Of a stretch of 64,000 nucleotides of DNA, positions 36,589 through 48,168 are shown piece after piece; the first letter of the stretch is position 1, and every line of letters begins with the position of its first letter. Source of the stretch: Medicago truncatula (Eukaryota > Streptophyta > Magnoliopsida > Fabales > Fabaceae); NCBI RefSeq assembly GCF_003473485.1, contig NC_053045.1, forward strand, positions 58,694,494 through 58,758,493. Direction: 5' to 3'. The translations under genes and the position numbers were made by a program. The notes beneath the pieces are model-generated. The model saw only the letters and a program-made list of their open reading frames with translations. It was not told where the DNA came from and made no database searches.

Positions 36589-36982
36589 TTTTATGGTACA
36601 CCCAATATATTTGAGTGTACCGGTACACGCACTCTTTAAATTAATGGTTAAATGAGTTGTTTTTTTGAAGAAAAATATTATTTTCTATCATTTATATTTA
36701 TAATAACTAAATCTTATTCGTCAAAAGTGTTAACGAAATAAAATTATTATTTTTTTAAATTTTTAGCGCTCATAATTGAGAATATTGATTATATTTTACG
36801 ATAATATGTAAAAAAATTACTATGATTCTTATAAACAATGAACTGATGTTTTTTCTTATGAAATGATGTCTATAAAATATAAATATTGATAAATAGTTAT
36901 TTATTTCATAAAAAATGATTGTTAATTTATAAAATTATGAAGAAAGAGTATTGGTACACCTCATTTTGTGAGTGTACCGTAG
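36589..36982. mobile_element. MITE with TATGGTACAC ends
   Basis: The left side reads TTTTATGGTACACCC and TTTGAGTGTACCGGTACAC. The right side reads TGGTACACCTCATTTTGTGA and GTGTACCGTAGAAG, an inverted counterpart. About 390 bp, AT-rich and non-coding. Confidence 0.7.
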
Positions 36983-37589
36983 AAGTTCTTTTTTTTTTTT
37001 TTTTTTTATTTTTTTTTTATACTTTTGCAATTTTTAGTTCTCTTAAATATGATATGCATCAATAGTAAAATAATTTTAATAATAAAATTAATTTATAAAA
37101 CCTTCAAAAGGAAATTAGTTTATAAAAGTGAATAAATTTTCTTACAAAAAAAGGTGACTAAAATATACAGTAAGTTTTTTTTTTCGAAAGGAAAATATAT
37201 TAAAGACTTGAAACTTGAATGTAAGATTTGATTTATATCACGTGTGTAAACTCATTTCTTTTGTTTTTTCTTATAATTATTACTACAATATTGACAACTC
37301 CACGAAAGTGCACCTCAAAACATAAGTGTCGGTGAAGAGGTACTCACAATTTTTTTTACAAGAATTATTCTTAACTAAAAATCCAGTGGTGTCTAAAGTA
37401 GCACTAGTATTTTAAAAAAATGAAAATATATCACTATATTAAACATCCGTGTGACAACTAAAATTTTACAAAGGAAATGAGATATTGACACAAAAATCAA
37501 AGTAATAGAGAGAGGAAGTAAAAAAATAATGTGAGTATGAAAGAGAAAGTTGTCAAAAATAATTGTTCAAATATAATTTCTCAAATAAC

Positions 37590-38470
37590 AATGGTTCACC
37601 CCGCACAAGGCGCGCAAAGGGAGAACCACCCAACAATATTTACAACATTCATGGTGCCAAAAAACTCAAGCACTAGCAAAACACATGCAACAACAAAACA
37701 ATAAAAAATTACAAGAGAACTCCCATGCAAGGAAGCATATTCTTACACCAACCATGATAATTATAGGTGAAAGTCGCTTGTCTAGCTTTAATCCACATAA
37801 AAGAATTTAATTTCACCTTTTCGAATAAAACAGAAGGAGTAGAGCCAACATGTTGAAAGACCTGGTTGTTCCTCTCCTTCAATATTACCTACACAGAAGC
37901 AAACCAAATAATTTTCAAAAACAAATGAGTAACTCTTGGTAACCCTGCCATATTGATAAATTGATGCAAATGATGTCTAATATCTCCAGGTCTAACAGAA
38001 GAGATACCCAACCAATGCCAAACCTGATACCATATAGAACTAAAAATCACACAATCAAGAAACAAATGCTTAGCCGTTTCTGGATGACCGCACCCTAATA
38101 GACATGCCACATCAGCTGATGTAAGAACACTCCGACGCACCAAATTATCTTTAATTGACAACCTATTACGAAGGAGCCACCATACAAACAAAGAGACCGT
38201 TGACGGGATATGCTGATGCCAAACATTGTCGTCATGATATCTGACTACCGGATCACCTGAGTCAGTATGAAAGCGGTATGCGCTCCTGACTGAGCAGTCA
38301 TGAGTAGGATCTAGATACCACCGTCAATTATCAGAAGCATTATCCTGCAAAACAATGTTATGAAATAAAACTGAACACTCCCTCACACTTTCCTCCTCCC
38401 AGGCCAACAAACGTCGTCGCCACACCCACGCTCCACCCCCTCCTCCCACCCTAGCCTACTCTTCTCCAAA
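37590..38470 (-). pseudogene. LINE relic: reverse-transcriptase zinc-binding C-terminus
   Basis: Minus-strand translation gives the zf-RVT domain found at the C-terminus of plant non-LTR reverse transcriptases. It contains SLFVWWLLRNRLSIKDNLV, a CLLGCGHPETAKHLFLDC zinc-binding block (C-x3-C...H-x4-C type) and HLFLKIIWFASV. The upstream part reads RWYLDPTHDCSVRSAYRF after an in-frame stop that replaces coding sequence. The catalytic reverse transcriptase is absent, so this is a 5'-truncated dead copy, the usual outcome of LINE insertion. Confidence 0.85.
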
Positions 38471-38700
38471 ATTGTTTAGTTTAATTTTTTAGTACCAAAC
38501 AATTGAGTTAAAGTGGTTTACGAGTTTCACCAAAAGATAAATTATTCAAAAGAACTTGAACTCAATTTATAAATAATAGTTATTGATAAGATTTTATATA
38601 CCTTTGGACTGAATTATGTATTTTTAGAGCACTTTTCCTGTAAAAATCGAAAGATTAGCATAATTTTTTTATTTTTTATTTTCGTGGTTAGTAATTAAAA

Positions 38701-38905
38701 AGGAAACCTAGTTAAGAGACTCATAAATAAATCAATAAAAGAGAGAACACTAGTTAATAAATTTGCATCAATGATGATTGATTCTAAAAAAGATTATTTT
38801 CCTGGTTTACAATAAAAAAGGAAACCTAGTTAAGAAAGTCATAAATAAATTAATAAAAGAAAGAACATTAATCAATAAATTTGCATCAATGATGATTGAT
38901 TCCGC
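38701..38905. repeat. Two-copy tandem duplication of about 119 bp
   Basis: Both units contain GGAAACCTAGTTAAGA, CATAAATAAAT, ATAAAAGA and AATTTGCATCAATGATGATT in order, at 38701-38797 and 38820-38905. They differ at about 10 percent of positions. Confidence 0.9.
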
Positions 38906-39410
38906 CAATAAAAAAGTCTATCTATATATATTGTTTTTTGACAGAAGTTGATTTATATTTGTAAAAGTCTAATTTAAGGTGTGTGAATTTGAAGTATTAT
39001 ATCAAAATTTTTTGATAATTGAATCCATTTGTAATATGAGCCGAATACATTTCTTTTTTAAAGTGAAATATAAATCTAAAATATTTATGAAATATTATTA
39101 TAATTGAGACAAAAAAGATGTAAAATTATGAGCATTGGATTAGTTTATTAAAAAAGTAAAAATAAAAAATAAAGATGGAGATGCATAATTGAAAAAGGCA
39201 TTGGATTAATGATGGAAACAAAAACACATGAGAAAAGATAGAAAAAAGAAAATGATCAATAAAGAATGAAAACAACAATAGAAAATGACAGAGACAGAGA
39301 GTGTGTGAAATGCAGCAGTGTTGCCAACTGTCGGTGGTAAGGCTTCCACTTCTCTTCTTCCTAGTATCTTCTCTCTCTCCAGCTATATAAATCCCATTTT
39401 TTGAAGAATT
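38906..39410. other. Intergenic region, promoter side of the gene at 40207
   Basis: AT-rich with no gene. The last part probably contains the promoter of the membrane-protein gene; TATATAAATCC at about 39382-39392 is a TATA-like word. Confidence 0.45.
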
Positions 39411-39429
39411 AGAGAGAGAGAGAGAGAGA
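39411..39429. repeat. GA dinucleotide repeat in the probable 5' leader
   Basis: Nine to ten GA units lie just downstream of the TATA-like word, a typical position for GA tracts in plant core promoters and leaders. Confidence 0.8.
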
Positions 39430-39536
39430 TTTGAATGCAACAGGTGAAATTGCAGCAGTTTCCTGTGAGTTAGTGTCCGTCTCTTATGCTCTTTGTCCCC
39501 TCATCGGATCTTGGGTTTCTTCTCTTTTCATCAAAG

Positions 39537-40051
39537 GTACCTACCTTCTTTCATTTTCAATAAATAAAACCCTCTTTTTTTCATTCATTCATATCACCCT
39601 TCAATGTCATTCATTTTTTTCTATCATGTGATTCAAGTGAGCTATTTTCTACTCACTTTTTAATTGATTCATTTTGCTATGTTTTAATTCATTGGTTTAC
39701 TTCGCCAATTCGCTGTGGTCGGACATTTACACCCCTGAAATTTGCGAATAGGCCAACGACAGACGCCAATTTTAAATGATATCAGGCAACTCGGTCCTTC
39801 TGTTAACTTGGCCAACTGTCAAACCAGTAACGGAAGGACTGAGTTGCCTAATGTCGTTCATAATTGGAGTCATTTTTCTTTTCATGTTCGTAAATTTCAG
39901 GGTGTAAATGTTTGACGGCTACAATTTCAGGGGGAATTGGCGATTTGCTAATTAACTTATGTTCCCTAGTTACCCCCTCAATTTGAAGAAAACCATTTTT
40001 TTGTCATGTACAATTGATTGACTTTGAATTCTGTGTTTTGTTTTGATGCAG
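39537..40051 (+). other. Probable 5' leader intron
   Basis: A donor-like CAAAGGTACC lies at about 39534-39543 and an acceptor TTTTGATGCAGGG at about 40040-40052. The stretch between holds a MITE and no coding sequence, and the ATG of the downstream gene comes 155 bases later. An intron in the leader is inferred only from these sites. Confidence 0.45.
39700..39945. mobile_element. MITE with CGCCAATT and CATTTACACCC arms
   Basis: The left arm reads CATTTACACCCCTGAAATTT. The right arm (AAATTTCAGGGTGTAAATG) is its inverted counterpart, and the outer words CGCCAATT and AATTGGCG also pair. Inner arms around CAACTCGGTCCTTCTGTTAAC also fold back. About 245 bp. The CTGAAATT vocabulary resembles the foldback at 33343-34222. 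Confidence 0.7.
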
Positions 40052-40206
40052 GGTGATTCAATTCCTAACCTAATTTTGTAGTTTAGGTTAACAATCAGGG
40101 TGAGGAAAAAAATTGCCTCTTTGTGAGAGGAACAGTTTAAAAAATTACTTATAATAGTGTATGTAAGTTTAGTCCAAAGTTTAATTATTAGTTTTGTGGG
40201 GTTGGG

Positions 40207-41605
40207 ATGGATGATAGAAATATGAAAGGGGAGGGTGGTGAAGTTGATATTGAAAGTGGGTTGGTAGTAACTAAAGATGATTCGGGTAATACTAAACAAG
40301 AAAGGACATTATTTGCTAAGATTTATTGTGGTATTGTTGGAGATTCTATAAAAGTTGAAGAAAGAAATAGTGTATTATACTTGAAAGATTCAAATTTGAG
40401 TGGAGATTCTGTGAACATGGTGAAAGAGACTAACAAGTTGTTGACGGGGCAGGACTTGGTGAAAAGTGTAGAGAATAGTCCGGTTAAGGAGAAACGGAAA
40501 AAATCTAGTAACAAAAAGGCTGCTAAACCTCCTAGAGCTCCACGAGGGCCGTCGTTGGATGCTGCTGACCAAAAGCTAATTAGGGAGATTACTCAACTTG
40601 CCATGCTGAAGCGTGCGAGGGTAGAGCGTATGAAAGCTTTGAAAAAGATGAAAGCTGCTAAAGCGTCATCGTCTCCCAGTAGCAGCATGTTTGCCATGGT
40701 TTGCACTGTTGTCTTCTGTATTGTGATCTTATTTCAAGGTAAAATATGTAATTAAAGTAGTATTTGTCATGGATATGTACTTTTTTAGCAGTATTCTGCA
40801 TTGTCACAAGATATGGGTTTAGGTTTGAGCTAACAATTGACAAATGATATAATGGTAACATAATGATATCACTGTTGCAAGTTGTTGAGTTGGGTATTGT
40901 TTTGTTTACCTATTGGTCCATTTCTACCTATTCCTATTGGTTCTGTTTTCAAAGTTTGGCCATTCCAAATTTCAGGATTATTACTTCTGCACTTTGTTTG
41001 GTGGTTCCATTAAAATTTATTATCATTTTGGTAGAGCTCACTCACATGTTACGGTGTTAAATTTCTGTTCATAAGCTGAATTTCATATTGATTGAGTATT
41101 TTCAGAAGGTTGAATTTCTGTTCATAAACTTATAGAGATAGTTATGGTCTATACTATCTATTAACCATACAATTTTTGCCTAGTAAAAGTATGCAAAATT
41201 GGAATCAAATTCATGAGAACAATGCACTCCTAGTGGTATTCATTTTTAAGGTGTTAAATTTGCAGGCATATCATCATCTGGAAAGAGTTCAGTGACAAGT
41301 TTCCAGGGGTCTCCTGTATCTGCAGGAGGAGCTGAAGGTGATCTGATTGCAGTTCAACTTCAACACCAATTGAATCAAATTTCAATTCAACAACATGCAC
41401 CTTCTTCAGAGTCTCACAAGTAAGTAGAGAGGCAGACACACCTTTCATTGAACCTCCTTTAGAAGCATATTTTCATTTTTTATCTACCTCAATTTCATAA
41501 AGAACAATACCTTGATGTGACAACCGGTAGTAATATTCTTATTGTTACTTGATTCTACCTTACAGAATTGTACGTGGTTCATATTTGTCGAGAAAACTGA
41601 GATGA
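40207..41605 (+). CDS. Plant protein of unknown function with a single membrane segment
   Basis: Three exons (40207-40738, 41266-41419, 41566-41605) give 241 residues plus stop with consistent phases. The N-terminal 95 residues are acidic and polar. Residues about 96-120 are a basic Lys/Pro-rich segment. A helical stretch follows at about 121-150, with SLDAADQKLIREITQLAM and then KRARVERMKALKKMK. Residues about 160-177 (MFAMVCTVVFCIVILFQ) form one hydrophobic membrane segment. The remaining 64 residues are Ser/Gln-rich and end KIVRGSYLSRKLR. The layout suggests a tail-side anchored membrane protein with the basic helical part facing the cytosol or nucleoplasm. I recognise the central block as a conserved plant family but know no function. 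A partial duplicate of this gene lies at 45567-45725. Confidence 0.85.
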
Positions 41606-42078
41606 GATGAAGGTTAGTGCAGATTTACTGACAATAAAGATGGTTTTACGGCCTTGTGCATCTCACACAAGCCCCTTTTTTTTTTTTTTTTTTTGTCTTC
41701 CAATGTATTTCTTTACATTGTGATTTAAGGTGTTGGGTAATTTATCCCCTGAAGTGTACGCATATTTACTCAATGATGAGGGTGAAGTTTAGACTTGTAG
41801 GAAATTTTGCTTTTGATGTTTCATGTGATTATCTGTAATCACCTAATTATTTTATATCAATGTCTTTCTATCTGCAATCATTTATTCGATTACTAGTCCG
41901 GTTTTAAAAGTGAACCAAATAAAGAGACAAGAAAGAAAGGTTAATTTGCAGGAATTACCGCTGCTACAAAGTATTATATAGAGAGGTAGAGCAGTAATTT
42001 GTATCCCCATACAAAATCAATTATTCATTTAATTTATTGAATAAGAATAAGAGTAAATAAATAAAGAAATGAGCCATT

Positions 42079-42600
42079 TTACAATTGTTTAACTATGGCT
42101 ACAGCAATATCTATGAACCTTTGTAGTTTTTTATTTAAAGCACTTAAAGATATTGAACCACGTCCAGTTGAGTTTTTGATTTGCCTGTTGCAACGGCCAA
42201 TTTCCCCTTTAATAAATATCAATTTTTCACCGACCAACTCATATCTTTTTTGGTTAGTAAAATCAATTATTGATCTAATATAGTAATCCACTAATGAACC
42301 GTAAGTCTTAGCACAACTAACGAATTTTTGGCGCAATTCAATATCTTTGGTTTCAATGGCAAAACGTTGAGCATAAATCAATCTTTTAGTGGCTCTTGCT
42401 AGAATATCATTGACCATTTTGGCAACTATATCATATTTGGTGGCTTGAGGATTGGAAAGTACGATTGCACGGCATTCACCCAAATTGGGAGACTTTTTGC
42501 ATATGTCATCCACCAAATCATTAGTCGAGGATTGAGTGAGTTGGAGAAAAGAACAACAAGAAAGAAGGAGAAAGGACACAAATGTTGAGGTTCTCTTCAT
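42079..42600 (-). CDS. Invertase/pectin methylesterase inhibitor-domain protein, cluster member 1
   Basis: Single exon, 173 residues, starting at the ATG at 42600. The signal peptide is about residues 1-25. Mature features are DLVDDICKKSPNLGEC (first cysteine pair), FVSCAKTYGSLVDY, and IGRCNRQI, so the four family cysteines are present. The C-terminal helix ends IAVAIVKQL. It is the most divergent of the minus-strand cluster: a region between the last Cys and the final helix is longer and Ser/Leu-rich. It lies downstream of and convergent with the membrane-protein gene at 40207. That pairing is repeated, in ruins, at 45567-47465. Target enzyme unknown. Confidence 0.85.
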   Translation of the reverse strand: MKRTSTFVSFLLLSCCSFLQLTQSSTNDLVDDICKKSPNLGECRAIVLSNPQATKYDIVAKMVNDILARATKRLIYAQRFAIETKDIELRQKFVSCAKTYGSLVDYYIRSIIDFTNQKRYELVGEKLIFIKGEIGRCNRQIKNSTGRGSISLSALNKKLQRFIDIAVAIVKQL

Positions 42601-43154
42601 TTTCTCTTTGAACTAGGTAGGTAGGAATCAAGGGTGTATTGTTTTTGTGGTTTCACGTGTTTTGTTTATTGCAATTATCATCAATCCTTAAATTAAGCTG
42701 CTCATAAAATAAAGAAACGGATACTAATGTAACTATTAGACAATTATGGCTATTTTAATATGCTCTCCTCAGTTATGGTAAATAGTAACAACTCAAAACC
42801 GATACACAATTATCGTGAGAGTGTAAAACTGGACAATTATGGCTAAAGTAATATGCTCCTAATTAATAGCATCTAATATCAAAATGGATGCACAATAAAA
42901 CTTTGTGATTATAATTTTGGCAATAACTTTGCTGATCTAATACATGTTCATACCGATAGAACAAACTCATTGAGATATTAATTAGAACGTTATGTATGGA
43001 TATCGGAATGATCTCCACACACTTACACCTTTGCAAACAATGAGTTTGACCAACTGATTTTATTGAAGTACTCTTCATTCCTCAACAGTTTGCTCCAATC
43101 CTTATTTTTGAAACTTTAGAATGTTCTAGACAATATTTGTAGTTTAGAATGTTC
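42601..43154. other. Intergenic region upstream of cluster member 1
   Basis: Contains the presumed promoter of the gene at 42079 and two related blocks around 42725 and 42830 (AATTATGGCTA, ATATGCTCC). The conserved promoter block of the other cluster members is not found here. Confidence 0.45.
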
Positions 43155-43436
43155 TCAATTCACTAGAATTGGTTTTTTCATGATGTCTGCAAGTTGATTG
43201 TTTGATATGCTAAGCTTTAGCTTTAATGTCTTCTCAATGCTATGACCATCACCAATATTTTGATATTCATTAACATTATGAACTTCACTCAGAATTTCCA
43301 TTAACCTTATGTAATGGGAAAAACCTGAATTTTCTGCTTCATTGTCATGTTTCCTCACTGGCAAAGACTGCATACGGACGTCATCGTCCACTCCATGACT
43401 TGTAACGATAACGTTGATTTTATCAATTAACGGCAC
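43155..43436 (-). pseudogene. Possible Ty1-copia RNase H end fragment
   Basis: The minus-strand frame ends HSIEKTLKLKLSISNNQLADI followed by MKKP. This resembles the C-terminus of copia polyproteins, where HFIR, KLxYV and QLADIxTKPL motifs occur in this order. The rest of the frame is not recognisable. A decayed copia 3' scrap is my best guess. Confidence 0.35.
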
Positions 43437-43785
43437 TAATCAATTTGATATAACTCTCTTTTTGGTGATAGAACCCCTCTTTTTTTGTATTCTTTAATCT
43501 CCTTCGCGCAAACATCACAACTAATACCAAATTTTCAAGTGAAAAACAATGAAACTTCATAACACAAATTCTTCGTTTAGGATCGCGACCCGATCACAAT
43601 ACTTCATAAAACTGAAAAAGATGAAAATTAAATATGAACAAGAATAACTACTAGAAACTTGTTCTTCATAATCGGTTTCTTGATCAATTTCTTGACTGTT
43701 ATTTTGTTTCCCCTCCATCTCTATGTTGCTCTCCCGATCACATCTTTCTTTGTCAACTCCTTGTTATGCTTTGTTCGAAACAACT

Positions 43786-44100
43786 TACTACAAGAAAATT
43801 TGTTATTACCCAGAGTCAAAAGCCGTCTGTAAGTGCAAAAAACTGTGGGTACCCACGACTTATCAAGGGCCTCAGGGCCGTGGGAAAAAGCCTCGTCGGT
43901 AACGTTACCCACTGTAATTACCCTCGGTTATGCAATGGATAATTTGTGGGTAATCATTGTTTTAACACCAAATTATTGGTCCTAGATTACCCATGGCTAA
44001 ACCGTCAATAAAGTTACCCACGGCCAAGCCCTGGGTAAGTTGTGGTGTTTATGGAGTAATGTTACCCACGGCTAAGCCCTTGAAAACATAACATTTAAAA
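43786..44100. mobile_element. CACTA (En/Spm) transposon terminus
   Basis: The segment starts with (T)ACTACAAGAAAATTTG, a match to the CACTA-type terminal repeat. It is followed by several sub-terminal copies of GTTACCCACGGCTAAGCCC in both orientations, plus CCGTGGG and GGGTAA words. Such dense short sub-terminal repeats are typical of this superfamily. No transposase is visible and the other end was not located. Confidence 0.65.
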
Positions 44101-45560
44101 AAAAATTAAAAATTTTGCATACGTTTATATTGGCCCATTTCATCCGTACTATAAAATTAAGAAAATTGTGTTGTGTTATATCTCTCAAAGCTTTAATGAC
44201 ACAAGAAATCAACTAAAACAAAATGTATTAAACTTTATTTATTATATATAATACATAAAATAGACATAGTATACTGAAGAAAAAAATTTACATAAGAATA
44301 GAAGCTAACATCTCTAGTACTTCTTTTGACAATTTCCACAAATGTGTAGATTAATATCTAGTTCGTTCTAATACAGAGTTGAATATTACTTGTACCACCT
44401 ACTCTGTCATACAAAGTCTATTCCCTTGAGCAACATTTTATCCAACTTTTATGCTTATTGCACCTTGAGTTGTGTCAACATTTGCCAAAACCTATTAGGC
44501 AACAATGATGTCAGTGCACTTACAAAACAAGACTTAAAATTTTTTGGTTTAGCTCAAATTTTGCAGGTAAAAAGAAAATATACAACAACAACTTCAAAAG
44601 GGTGGAAAATATACATGCTCTGGTATTTTAAATACCTTTTAAAGTATAGTTTCATGCAAGAATGCATAATACCCAATAAAAAACTTATATAGAGCAATTG
44701 AAAAGTTGCAGGCCTTCACACACTTTTGAATAATATTTGAAGACATGACATGGTAACTTTGTTTACATAATAATCAACTAATCAAACCCTAAATCATTAC
44801 CTCATCCTGTTTGGAAAATCATTAAGTAGACATTTGTTTCAAACTCCATAATAGAATCAAACCATAAAGAAAAATCCATTATAGACCTAATTGAATTCAG
44901 TGTTCAATCTCACCTTAGAGTGATTGCAGCAAAAAATATGAATCATAAAGAAGCTTGTCAATAAAGTAAACTGAAGAGTATCGTCACATGGAGGAGGAGC
45001 CCAAAGAAGCATGTCATTAAGTAAACTAAATATTATAGAGTAAGGGAAGCACTCACAACGCCATGCATCTATTAGGAATTATATAGTTCATTATCTATGT
45101 TATTAACTGAAAATAAATAGTGCAAACAAAACAACCACCAGATTATGTATGAGAGCCATTACATATATAACCTATAGTTTTCCAACTAATAATTAACATA
45201 ACATTACGTTGACAGAGTTTCTGTTTTATTCTTCTTAATTACTAGTTAAACAATGTTATGCATGTGAAGACAAATGAAAGAGTTACAAACTTTGATTCCT
45301 CTGAAATCTTTGCTACTAGCAACAATAAAATAATTGCTAAGAAATAATAATCAAGGATTGACTTTGACTTTGACTTTGAGGGATACTAACATGCAACAAA
45401 AACTAAACTTATAACGAACATGATTAAGCTTACATTTCATTTGCCACTCTTTCTTTCTCCTCAAGTTCCTCTACCTGATGCATTTTATGGGTGAGTTCTT
45501 CGGCTTGGGATTCTATGTGCTACTTAAGTAAATTGAACTCTTCCTTTGATGAAGTTAAGC
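44101..45560. other. AT-rich region, possibly CACTA interior
   Basis: No supported gene. A 100-codon plus frame at 44390-44692 has no recognisable domain. The stretch could be the decayed interior of the CACTA element that begins at 43786. Confidence 0.4.
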
Positions 45561-45566
45561 AATATT

Positions 45567-45725
45567 GTTAAGGAGAAACGGAAAAAATGGGGTAACAAAC
45601 CTCCTAGAGCTCCACGAGGACCGTCATTGGATGCTGCTGACCAAAAGCTAAATTAGGGATAGGGAGATCACTCAACTTGTATCTATCTTTAATCACCTAA
45701 TTATTTTGTAACAATGCCTTTCTTC
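45567..45725 (+). pseudogene. Duplicated fragment of the membrane-protein gene
   Basis: The sequence GTTAAGGAGAAACGGAAAAA followed by CCTCCTAGAGCTCCACGAGG and GGATGCTGCTGACCAAAAGC copies part of exon 1 of the gene at 40207. A deletion sits after AAAAAATGGGGTAAC. The copy breaks off after ATCACTCAACTTG and jumps directly to sequence matching the 3' region of the original (ATCACCTAATTATTTT, also at about 41837). It is a small remnant with most exons lost. It sits next to an inhibitor pseudogene exactly as the original sits next to the inhibitor gene at 42079. Confidence 0.9.
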
Positions 45726-46175
45726 CATTGTTATTACCTGTTTCTTTCTTTGTATTAAAATTCAACTTGACAACTAGCATTGATTTAACTGAGAAAGTGA
45801 TATTAGAAAATAAATAATTGAATCAAGAGTAGAATCACAACATGAATTGTTTTATGCGTGTAACTACAGAGACTTTGTTTAATAGTATATTAATTACCAA
45901 CTGAGAAACTAATTGCTAACTTGTCACATGTGGTAATTAATAGCATTAAAAAGGCATCCTAAATTTCCATTCATTGTTGTGTGACTCTTGCCAGTTTCAT
46001 GCTAATTGGACTGTATTGATACGTGTTAAGGAATTACTAGGAATGTGATTTCACGTGTTAACAACAAGATATAGGTTTTATGGCAATTTGATTGTCAATT
46101 TAGACATGGACACAAGATGGTTCGTAATAATTTGTATCCCATGCAATTAGCAAAATCAACGATTTATTTTGTTTA
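45726..46175. other. Duplicated intergenic DNA
   Basis: The block at 45957-46060 (GTGTGACTCTTGCCAGTTTC, then TTGGACTGTAT) recurs at 60121-60240 in front of the gene at 60670, showing that the downstream flank was duplicated with the inhibitor genes. Confidence 0.7.
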
Positions 46176-47465
46176 TTGAATCAGCCATTTAACAACTGTT
46201 TAAGTATGGCTAGAGCAATATCAATCAACTTTTGTATAATAATGATACTCCTTTCACCTAAATTAGGTATATTAGTTGAGCCTCATAAATTCTTGTTGCA
46301 AACGCCAATTTCCCTTCTATCAATAAACAAAACTCACTGCTCAACTTATATTTTTCTTGGTTTGTTTTTGTTAACGAGTGTCTAGATACTCTTTAAACAT
46401 TATAAATTAAGTAATTATTTTTTTAAAATGTCAAACTTTTCAATTTTTAATGCACTGATTGCACTAACTTTCATCAAAATTGATCATTTAAGGTTCTTAA
46501 CTTATACACTGGAACACTAGTTAATATTTCCCGTCAAATAAATTGCTTGTGGAATATAATATGCCACTAATGCATCGTAAAGCTGAGCGCAAATCAAATT
46601 CTTTTTTTTGGAAAGCTAAAAAATATATTAAACACAATATAAGTCCCTTTAGCACAAAGTGTATTAAAAAAGAAAACTTAAAAGTCTAAGAAATACATCA
46701 AACAATCCAAACTAATACAAGAAGCTAAAATAGAATTAAGAACCCGCCTTTAAACAATGCAAATGTGTCAACCTTCAAGTAGGGTAATCAAAATCAAACA
46801 CATGTAGTTTGATTTTAACCACCACGCTTGGATTTTTACATTTTCTAATAAAGCTAAAAGAGGAGATGTCCTGTTGTTAAAAATCATCCCATTGCGCTCA
46901 TTCTTAAATAATGAATAGGACTGAAATCCAAACAATATTAAAAGATGTATCATAATTTTTTAGAGAACCTCCCCTAAAACACCAAATTGAATAGAATGAG
47001 CATGTAATTCACCTTGCAACACAACCTAGTCATCCAAGTTAAGTATCAAAGTTGACCGTAGAAATTACTTTGAAAAAATAAGTGATTCCAATCTTCCACA
47101 AAATCACAACAAGTCGAACATAAAACATCTGTATTTGGCAAGATGTGACGCCTAAACAGGTTGTCATTAGTTGCAAGACGATTAAAAAACACAGCCTCCA
47201 CACAAAAATAATACTTTAAGGGGGACTGCTTTAAGCCACAAAACATGATTACGACCACCATTATCATCAAATTTAACGCTGACAAATAATTGTAAGCACT
47301 TTTAACCGTGTACTGTTGGGAGGAATGAAACTTCTAAACCCACCGGTCCACCATTTCATACTGCAAGATGACGCTCCAGTTCAATATCTTTGGTTTGATT
47401 CACAAGAACTTGAATATAATTCAACGTGTTAGTGTTTTTTTTAGAATGTCATTGACCATTTAAGG
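46176..47465 (-). pseudogene. Inhibitor-domain pseudogene interrupted by two insertions
   Basis: On the minus strand, 46176-46380 encodes the C-terminal end (QEKYKLSSEF and later IDIALAILKQLLNG then stop) with an internal stop. After an unrelated insertion of about 155 bp (46375-46530), the middle of the gene resumes at about 46535-46598. A LINE fragment of about 760 bp follows (46600-47360). The N-terminal half continues at 47370-47465 (AATATCTTTGGTTTGATTCA, CAAGAACTTGAATATAATTC) and stops at GTCATTGACCATT. The signal peptide and first cysteines are missing. Confidence 0.85.
46600..47360 (-). mobile_element. 5'-truncated LINE inserted in the inhibitor pseudogene
   Basis: The minus-strand 3' end has an A tract (T run at 46602-46609 on plus). 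The frame at 47046-47285 gives AVFFNRLATNDNLFRRHIL, then VLCSTCCDFVEDWNHLF, the zinc-binding block at the C-terminus of plant LINE reverse transcriptases. A tail word TAAAAAATATATTAAACAC resembles one at about 37190, near the other LINE relic. Confidence 0.8.
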
Positions 47466-47981
47466 TTAAATCCTTTGACAAATGGTTAAATCCTGTTTTT
47501 TCATGTTATTTTTTTTTTGGTCAATGTTTTTTCATGTTATATTCCCTTTAAAATATTTTTTGGACTTTTAGTCTACTAAATTTTTTTTCACTGCTTTTGA
47601 TCTTTATTTTTATGTCAACTCATGTGTATCATTTGAAATCTTGAATTTTTTCACAGTGATGTGTAGAATATTATAAGACACTTAACCAAAAAAAAATAGA
47701 TTTTTTTTTTACAAAACATGAATTAAATATGATTTTTTTATATTTTTAACGCTTAAAAATTAATATTTTGTTAAAACATTCTATATTTCTTAAAAATTCT
47801 TATGATATTCCTACAAAAACTCATTCAAAAATATGAAGGACAACATGATTTGACTAAAAAGTAGAGACAAAAAATTGGACTAAAACTTTTAGAACACTAA
47901 AGTTCGAAGAAAATTTTATGGGGACGAAAACGATTTTTTCTATAGAAACTTAAACAAAAAGTTGGATTATTATTAAAAAAA
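47466..47981. other. Duplicated intergenic DNA, unit A
   Basis: Blocks here (GTCAACTCATGTGTATCATT, AATATTATAAGACACTTAAC, ATATGAAGGACAACATGAT) recur in order at 52975-53520. This marks the first of two large tandem segments that each carry an inhibitor gene. Confidence 0.85.
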
Positions 47982-48168
47982 GCAAAATGCTAACTGGTGC
48001 TCCCGGGGCACTGATTAAGAATATGAAAAAGAAAATTATATAGTAGTTAATGCATTGAAATTGTGTACTTAATTTATAATAAAGTAAAAAACAGTTTCCT
48101 TTTATGGTAATAATTCCCTTTTATGGTATGCTTAACCAGTGCCCAGGGGCACCGGTTAGCGGGACCCT
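47982..48168. mobile_element. MITE, GTTAGC...GACCCT family, copy 2
   Basis: The left end reads AAAATGCTAACTGGTGCTCC, the right end GGGGCACCGGTTAGCGGGACCCT in shortened form. The interior shares TTAATGCATTGAAATTGTGT and TTATGGTATGCTTAACCAGT with copy 1 at 32136. It is absent from the paralogous position near 53520, so it inserted after the segmental duplication. Confidence 0.85.

Noticed and set aside
44390-44692. 100-codon plus frame
   Set aside because: No recognisable domain and low-complexity composition inside probable CACTA-derived DNA.
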